Assembly (NCBI GenBank): GCA_934183325.1
Contig: CAKPSH010000002.1
Coordinates: forward strand, 1 to 64,000
Direction of reading: 5' to 3'
Length of the DNA: 64,000 bases
Origin: an uncultured Clostridia bacterium
Lineage (GTDB): Bacteria; Bacillota; Clostridia; TANB77; CAG-508
The notes under the pieces were generated by a model that was not told the origin of the DNA, ran no database searches, and saw only the letters and a list, made by a program, of their open reading frames with translations. This document shows, one piece after another, positions 60,232-64,000 of this stretch (position 1 is its first letter; each line of letters begins with the position of its first letter). A program made the position numbers and the translations under genes.

Positions 60232-63084
60232 CTATTGGACTATTGTTTTTATTCCCAAAAGATGTTGTCTAAGTCTTAATAAATCTGCTGAATTAATTGT
60301 GCTTCCGTTTACCAACGTAGCAGCTTTTTTATAGGCTCCTGTTAGTGTACTAGTTCCAATTAAATGTTGTCTCATTTTTAATAAGTCTGCCGAATTTATT
60401 TTTCCATCACCATTAATATCTCCGTAAACTACACTTATATAGTTTTCTGAAAGATAGCTAAATTCTGTTCCAGTTGAAATAACCTCTGCTTTTGCTGTTA
60501 TTTTTATATCCTGATTTGTTAGTTGTTTCTTTATGGTACTTATCTTTTCGTTTATTTTAAATCCTGTAACAAAGTTTTCTTTAGTTTTATATCCAGCCTT
60601 GTTTAGATATTCTGTTAGTGTTGTATATTCCTTTACATCTTCCACAATTGTATATGTAAAAGTATTACTTACCCCCTCATAGGTAATTGTTGCATCAAAT
60701 ATTCCTGGTACAGATGAATCAAATCCTGTTATTGTATAATCATTGACATTTTTTTGTTCATTCTTGTAATTTGCTATTACCTTTAAACCTGTTAAATCTA
60801 ACTTGTCTCCCACAATATATGTGGTCTTTTTAGGTGCTATAATACTTATAGACTTTAGACTGTTAACTGTTTCCTTTTGCTTTACGACTATAGTTCCATC
60901 TGTAGTTCTTCTTAGTAATACATATAAATTATCTTTAATAGAAACTATATTTAAATTGCTAGAATCTGCTGAATTGTCTACATCTATTCCTTCTTTAGTT
61001 AGTCCCGTATTCTCATTATATGCATATACAATTGCTTTTCCTGTTGCTGACATATCTATTGCTAAAACATACATATTTCCTTGTGATACAGTAATTCTAG
61101 GTGCACCTAATTTTATTGTTGTATCTATTTTTTCGAATTTTTCTCCATCATATATTACCATTCGCATTTTGTCATTATTAAAATCGCTACCTAATACAAA
61201 ATATATTTTATTATTTAGTGTTACTACATCGTATTGATTAGAATTCATAGTTGTTTCTATCTCTGTAAATTTGTTATTTTTCATTTCATACATTCTAATT
61301 AATCCATTTGATTGGTTATTTATAATATACATTTTGTCATTCATTACCTTTATTTTAGGAGTTCCAGCATAACCTTTTTGTGACCCTGGTGCTAGACTTC
61401 CCTCATAATATGTACCAAATAAATCGAATGTATTTCCATTTAATTCGTATAAAGATGCTTTTAAATTATCTGAATGAACCTTTGCCAAATATAGTTTATC
61501 CTTATACTCTTTATATGCAAAAGTTCCATTTGTATCAGTTAGCGTTGTAACTTTGTTCCATGTATTGTTGCTAAATTTGTATAATGTAATTTTGTTCCAC
61601 ATAGATGTTATTAAGTACATATCATTTTTTAATGTTAGTAGTGATGCGTTTATGATTTCACTTGTTCTATCCATTGAAGCTTCGTTTATCTTTTTCCACT
61701 CTGCATTTTCATAAATTTGTGTATATATTTTATTGTTTCCCATATTTACTGAATAAAGTTTATTGTTGTATGAAATAATATCAGCAGTTTTACTTGTGTA
61801 TACATCTCCCCCCACACTATCTGGAAATTCTGTGTTTTTCCATGTATCATAATTTTGTGCATCTGGTATAGTAACATCAATTGTCATAGTGTCGCCTTTA
61901 CTACTAGATATATTGCTTATAACTATTCCGGAGTTACTGCCATCACTAAATGTTAATGCTCCTTTAGTTACATTTAAATCACTAGAACCTAACTGTGTTT
62001 TTCCTTGTTCCTTTGAATATGATGCATTATATGCTTCATATCTTAGAGTAGCATCATCTTGAAGTCCACTTTCCTGCCTAAAAACATACACTCCAGTTTT
62101 TCCTCTATTATTATTTAAACCTTCTACTGTAGTATTTATTCTATATACTATTATTCCTGAATTTCCTATCATTCTATCTAAGCTAGTAAAATCTGTTGGC
62201 TTTTTTCTAAATTCTACTACAAATAATTCATATTCGTTTAATGGTGATTTTAAAATATATGCTTGATTTCCATTTGCGTTATCTTGTGAGCTTAATGTAA
62301 GCGTTTGACTTGTTGTAATTGTATCTATGGTTAGCCAATTTGTAAATTTCATTCTTAAATATGCTAGTGGATATGACATTTGTTCAGCTACAGCTCCCAT
62401 TATATCCCATGTATATACTGGATAAGTTCCATTGGATGTATATAAATCTGGATATCCCAAAGAATGTAAAAATTCGTGTGCAATCACTCCTGCTTTGCTA
62501 TTTGAAATCGAATATGTATTTAACATATTATAAGTTCCTAGTCTTTTATTAGACCATTTATCATTTTCTCCATAATCACTTTTATGGCTAACTAATGTAG
62601 TGTTCGAATCTACATCATCAGCCCCTCCTTTTAATATAATGGAAAAATTATCTATGTAACCATCATTATCATAATCTAAATTATCACTAATTCCTGCTAT
62701 AGAAGAAATTATAGTATTTATTATTGTATAGTCTATATTAGATTTTTTTGCTTCTTCTTCCGTACATGGTAATTCTATTGGAACTAACTGTTTTCCATCA
62801 TATTGTGGAAAAAGATTTATTAAATTAAACTTTTCATATGATACTTTATTTAAATATCCTTTTACAGATAAGTCTCCTTCTCCTTCATACATTTTTACAA
62901 AATTTTGATAATTATTTATCAGATATTCTTTTCCTTCTGTATCTCCTCTAAAATATGCAAAGAAAATAACATTTGCAAAGTCTTGTTTTGCTTTTTCTGA
63001 GCTTTTTGCTCCTACTAATACCGGTATAGTTGCTGTTGCAATTATTGCTATAATTAATACTACTATTTTGGCTTTTTTTAACAT
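60232..63084 (-). CDS. Secreted M6-type metalloprotease with dockerin module
   Basis: A 950-residue secreted protein. Signal peptide (AKIVVLIIAIIATATIPVLVGA); a M6/immune-inhibitor-A-like zinc protease domain with VIAHEFLHSLGYPD (HExxH at 203-207, third His or Asp ligand following); a long beta-propeller-like middle (Kelch-like 'YKFSNNTWNKV', 'LYELNGNTF' units, ~430-770); an Ig-like domain (~780-835: LTGLKVIANYKN ... ITYEGVSNTFTYTIVED); and a C-terminal type I dockerin with two F-hand repeats: GDINGDGKINSADLLKMRQHL and TLVNGSTINSADLLRLRQHL. The second repeat has lost the first calcium Asp residues. No scaffoldin gene is in the window. The stop is 68 nt before the surface protein's start. Confidence 0.92.
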   Translation of the reverse strand: MLKKAKIVVLIIAIIATATIPVLVGAKSSEKAKQDFANVIFFAYFRGDTEGKEYLINNYQNFVKMYEGEGDLSVKGYLNKVSYEKFNLINLFPQYDGKQLVPIELPCTEEEAKKSNIDYTIINTIISSIAGISDNLDYDNDGYIDNFSIILKGGADDVDSNTTLVSHKSDYGENDKWSNKRLGTYNMLNTYSISNSKAGVIAHEFLHSLGYPDLYTSNGTYPVYTWDIMGAVAEQMSYPLAYLRMKFTNWLTIDTITTSQTLTLSSQDNANGNQAYILKSPLNEYELFVVEFRKKPTDFTSLDRMIGNSGIIVYRINTTVEGLNNNRGKTGVYVFRQESGLQDDATLRYEAYNASYSKEQGKTQLGSSDLNVTKGALTFSDGSNSGIVISNISSSKGDTMTIDVTIPDAQNYDTWKNTEFPDSVGGDVYTSKTADIISYNNKLYSVNMGNNKIYTQIYENAEWKKINEASMDRTSEIINASLLTLKNDMYLITSMWNKITLYKFSNNTWNKVTTLTDTNGTFAYKEYKDKLYLAKVHSDNLKASLYELNGNTFDLFGTYYEGSLAPGSQKGYAGTPKIKVMNDKMYIINNQSNGLIRMYEMKNNKFTEIETTMNSNQYDVVTLNNKIYFVLGSDFNNDKMRMVIYDGEKFEKIDTTIKLGAPRITVSQGNMYVLAIDMSATGKAIVYAYNENTGLTKEGIDVDNSADSSNLNIVSIKDNLYVLLRRTTDGTIVVKQKETVNSLKSISIIAPKKTTYIVGDKLDLTGLKVIANYKNEQKNVNDYTITGFDSSVPGIFDATITYEGVSNTFTYTIVEDVKEYTTLTEYLNKAGYKTKENFVTGFKINEKISTIKKQLTNQDIKITAKAEVISTGTEFSYLSENYISVVYGDINGDGKINSADLLKMRQHLIGTSTLTGAYKKAATLVNGSTINSADLLRLRQHLLGIKTIVQ

Positions 63085-63255
63085 GGTTTATATATACTCT
63101 CCCTCTCTTGTTTTTCTAAATTTACTATAACATAAATTCAAAATGTTGAAAAGTATTTTTTACTTATTCCAAAATTTTCTATTCTTAGTCAGCATAAAAC
63201 GTTATATGACATTTGCAATTTCATTTTGTACGTAATAAACAGAATATTTCAATAA

Positions 63256-64000
63256 TTACATCTTTTTATTTAAATCTTTTGAATAGTATATTAAATCAGT
63301 ACAAATTAAATTTCCATCTTTTATTTCTTCATCGTAATTATCTATAAAATAATTTTTAATTGTTTTTTCATATGTATCAAATCCTTGTTTTACATAGAAA
63401 GGTATATTGTTTTCTGTTGTTCCAACTAACATTTTTTCATATTTTTGCTTATAATTTCCACATAAAGATTTTAATAGTTTACTAGCATATCCTTTATTTC
63501 TATATTCTTTTCTTGTTACTAAGTTTTTTAATTCTAACTTTTTTCTATCAATTGGCAAGATAACTGCTATTGAAATAATTTCATCATTTATTTTTATTCC
63601 ATACATATCTGATTTTTGCAAATATTTTCTGATACATTTTTCTGAAGGATCCACTTCTAAAAGCAATTCCATATATTCTTCTTTATTTTCAATTTTTCTT
63701 ACTTCTAATCTCTGCCTTTTAGGTAATTCATATCCTTCAGGAAGTACAGGCTTTTTTATTTCTCTGTTACTATAACGTTCCTCTGCAGAAAATATACAAC
63801 CACAATATTTTTGCATATATAAGCCTAATTCTCTAGCCTTATTTTGACCTTCTGCAAAGCCTATTCTAAAATCTCTATATAAAAAGTTCAAACCATATTT
63901 CTCTGCAATTTCATTTCCTAAATAATGTATAAACTCATGTTTTTGATATGGGCTAACTAAAAGAGTGGTACTAATTGTATCATAACCATTTTCTTTGGCA
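63256..64000 (-). CDS. queH: QueH fused to a GNAT acetyltransferase (5' end outside window)
   Basis: The frame continues to the right edge. The visible N-terminal part is QueH (epoxyqueuosine reductase, last step of queuosine synthesis, Fe-S enzyme): TLLVSPYQKHEFIHYLG, NFLYRDFRIGF and the Cys motif YMQKYCGC near the QueH end. From about 90 residues after that, a GNAT domain begins: DMYGIKINDEIISIAVIL and LVTRKEYRNKGYASKLLKSL (acetyl-CoA site RxxGxA variant), to KQGFDTYEK. The usual QueH ends near the CGCIFS motif, so the acetyltransferase is an extra C-terminal module. The start is not visible. Confidence 0.88.
   Translation of the reverse strand, partial: AKENGYDTISTTLLVSPYQKHEFIHYLGNEIAEKYGLNFLYRDFRIGFAEGQNKARELGLYMQKYCGCIFSAEERYSNREIKKPVLPEGYELPKRQRLEVRKIENKEEYMELLLEVDPSEKCIRKYLQKSDMYGIKINDEIISIAVILPIDRKKLELKNLVTRKEYRNKGYASKLLKSLCGNYKQKYEKMLVGTTENNIPFYVKQGFDTYEKTIKNYFIDNYDEEIKDGNLICTDLIYYSKDLNKKM

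Overview
The window comes from a low-GC, AT-rich Gram-positive bacterium, most likely an uncultured gut-type Clostridia (Bacillota). Evidence: strong AG-rich ribosome binding sites, sigma-A promoters with 17-nt spacers, the rpsB-tsf-pyrH-frr-uppS-cdsA-rseP gene order, an UPF0182 membrane protein, an oleate hydratase, and a dockerin-bearing metalloprotease. Almost everything is on the minus strand. I saw no rRNA, tRNA, CRISPR array, transposase or prophage block.

Layout. 1-4.8 kb: tandemly duplicated pairs of a transglutaminase-like protein and a small lysine-rich protein. 4.8-7.6 kb: lepA-rlmB. 8.2-9.7 kb: a frame-broken lipoprotein gene and a membrane-tethered HTH regulator. 10-21.3 kb: a core cluster on the minus strand, rpsB-tsf-carA-carB-pyrH-frr-ispA-uppS-cdsA-rseP (ribosome, pyrimidine, isoprenoid and phospholipid functions). 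21.8-31.9 kb: cation transporters, a CorC/HlyC-type protein, a papain-like hydrolase, mgtA, UPF0182 and ftsY. 33-40.1 kb: a diaminopentanoate-dehydrogenase-like enzyme, yqeK, a lytic transglycosylase, polA and uvrB. 41.3-51.9 kb: phosphodiesterase, glf and sugar transferase, oleate hydratase, TetR and hydrolase, and an MBOAT/DHHW acylation pair. 52-58 kb: a YolD/Y-family polymerase SOS operon, a (p)ppGpp synthetase and membrane enzymes. 58-64 kb: secreted and surface proteins and the 3' part of a queH-acetyltransferase fusion.

Scattered between operons are eight small single-gene units, plus a ninth similar one. Each has its own promoter and terminator, usually a hairpin at the 5' end of the mRNA, and a base composition and codon use richer in G+C than its neighbours. 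They resemble phage morons but lie in a core chromosomal neighbourhood. One encodes an STIV-B116/AcrIII-1 (ring nuclease) family protein, one looks Sm-like, and two neighbours share a matching pair of RNA loops: an 8-nt loop in the 5' leader is perfectly complementary to the loop of the transcript's own terminator.

Two further patterns stand out. First, three CGG codons in AT-rich genes each fall exactly where a +1 shift (skipping the C) restores the family protein: two in the Y-family polymerase and one in the lipoprotein. By hand I found no other in-frame CGG in the AT-rich genes. Second, a family of palindromic repeats (six copies) sits directly after the T-tract of terminator-like hairpins. 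Matching AAACAAATGTT boxes in the uvrB and Y-polymerase promoters suggest LexA control.
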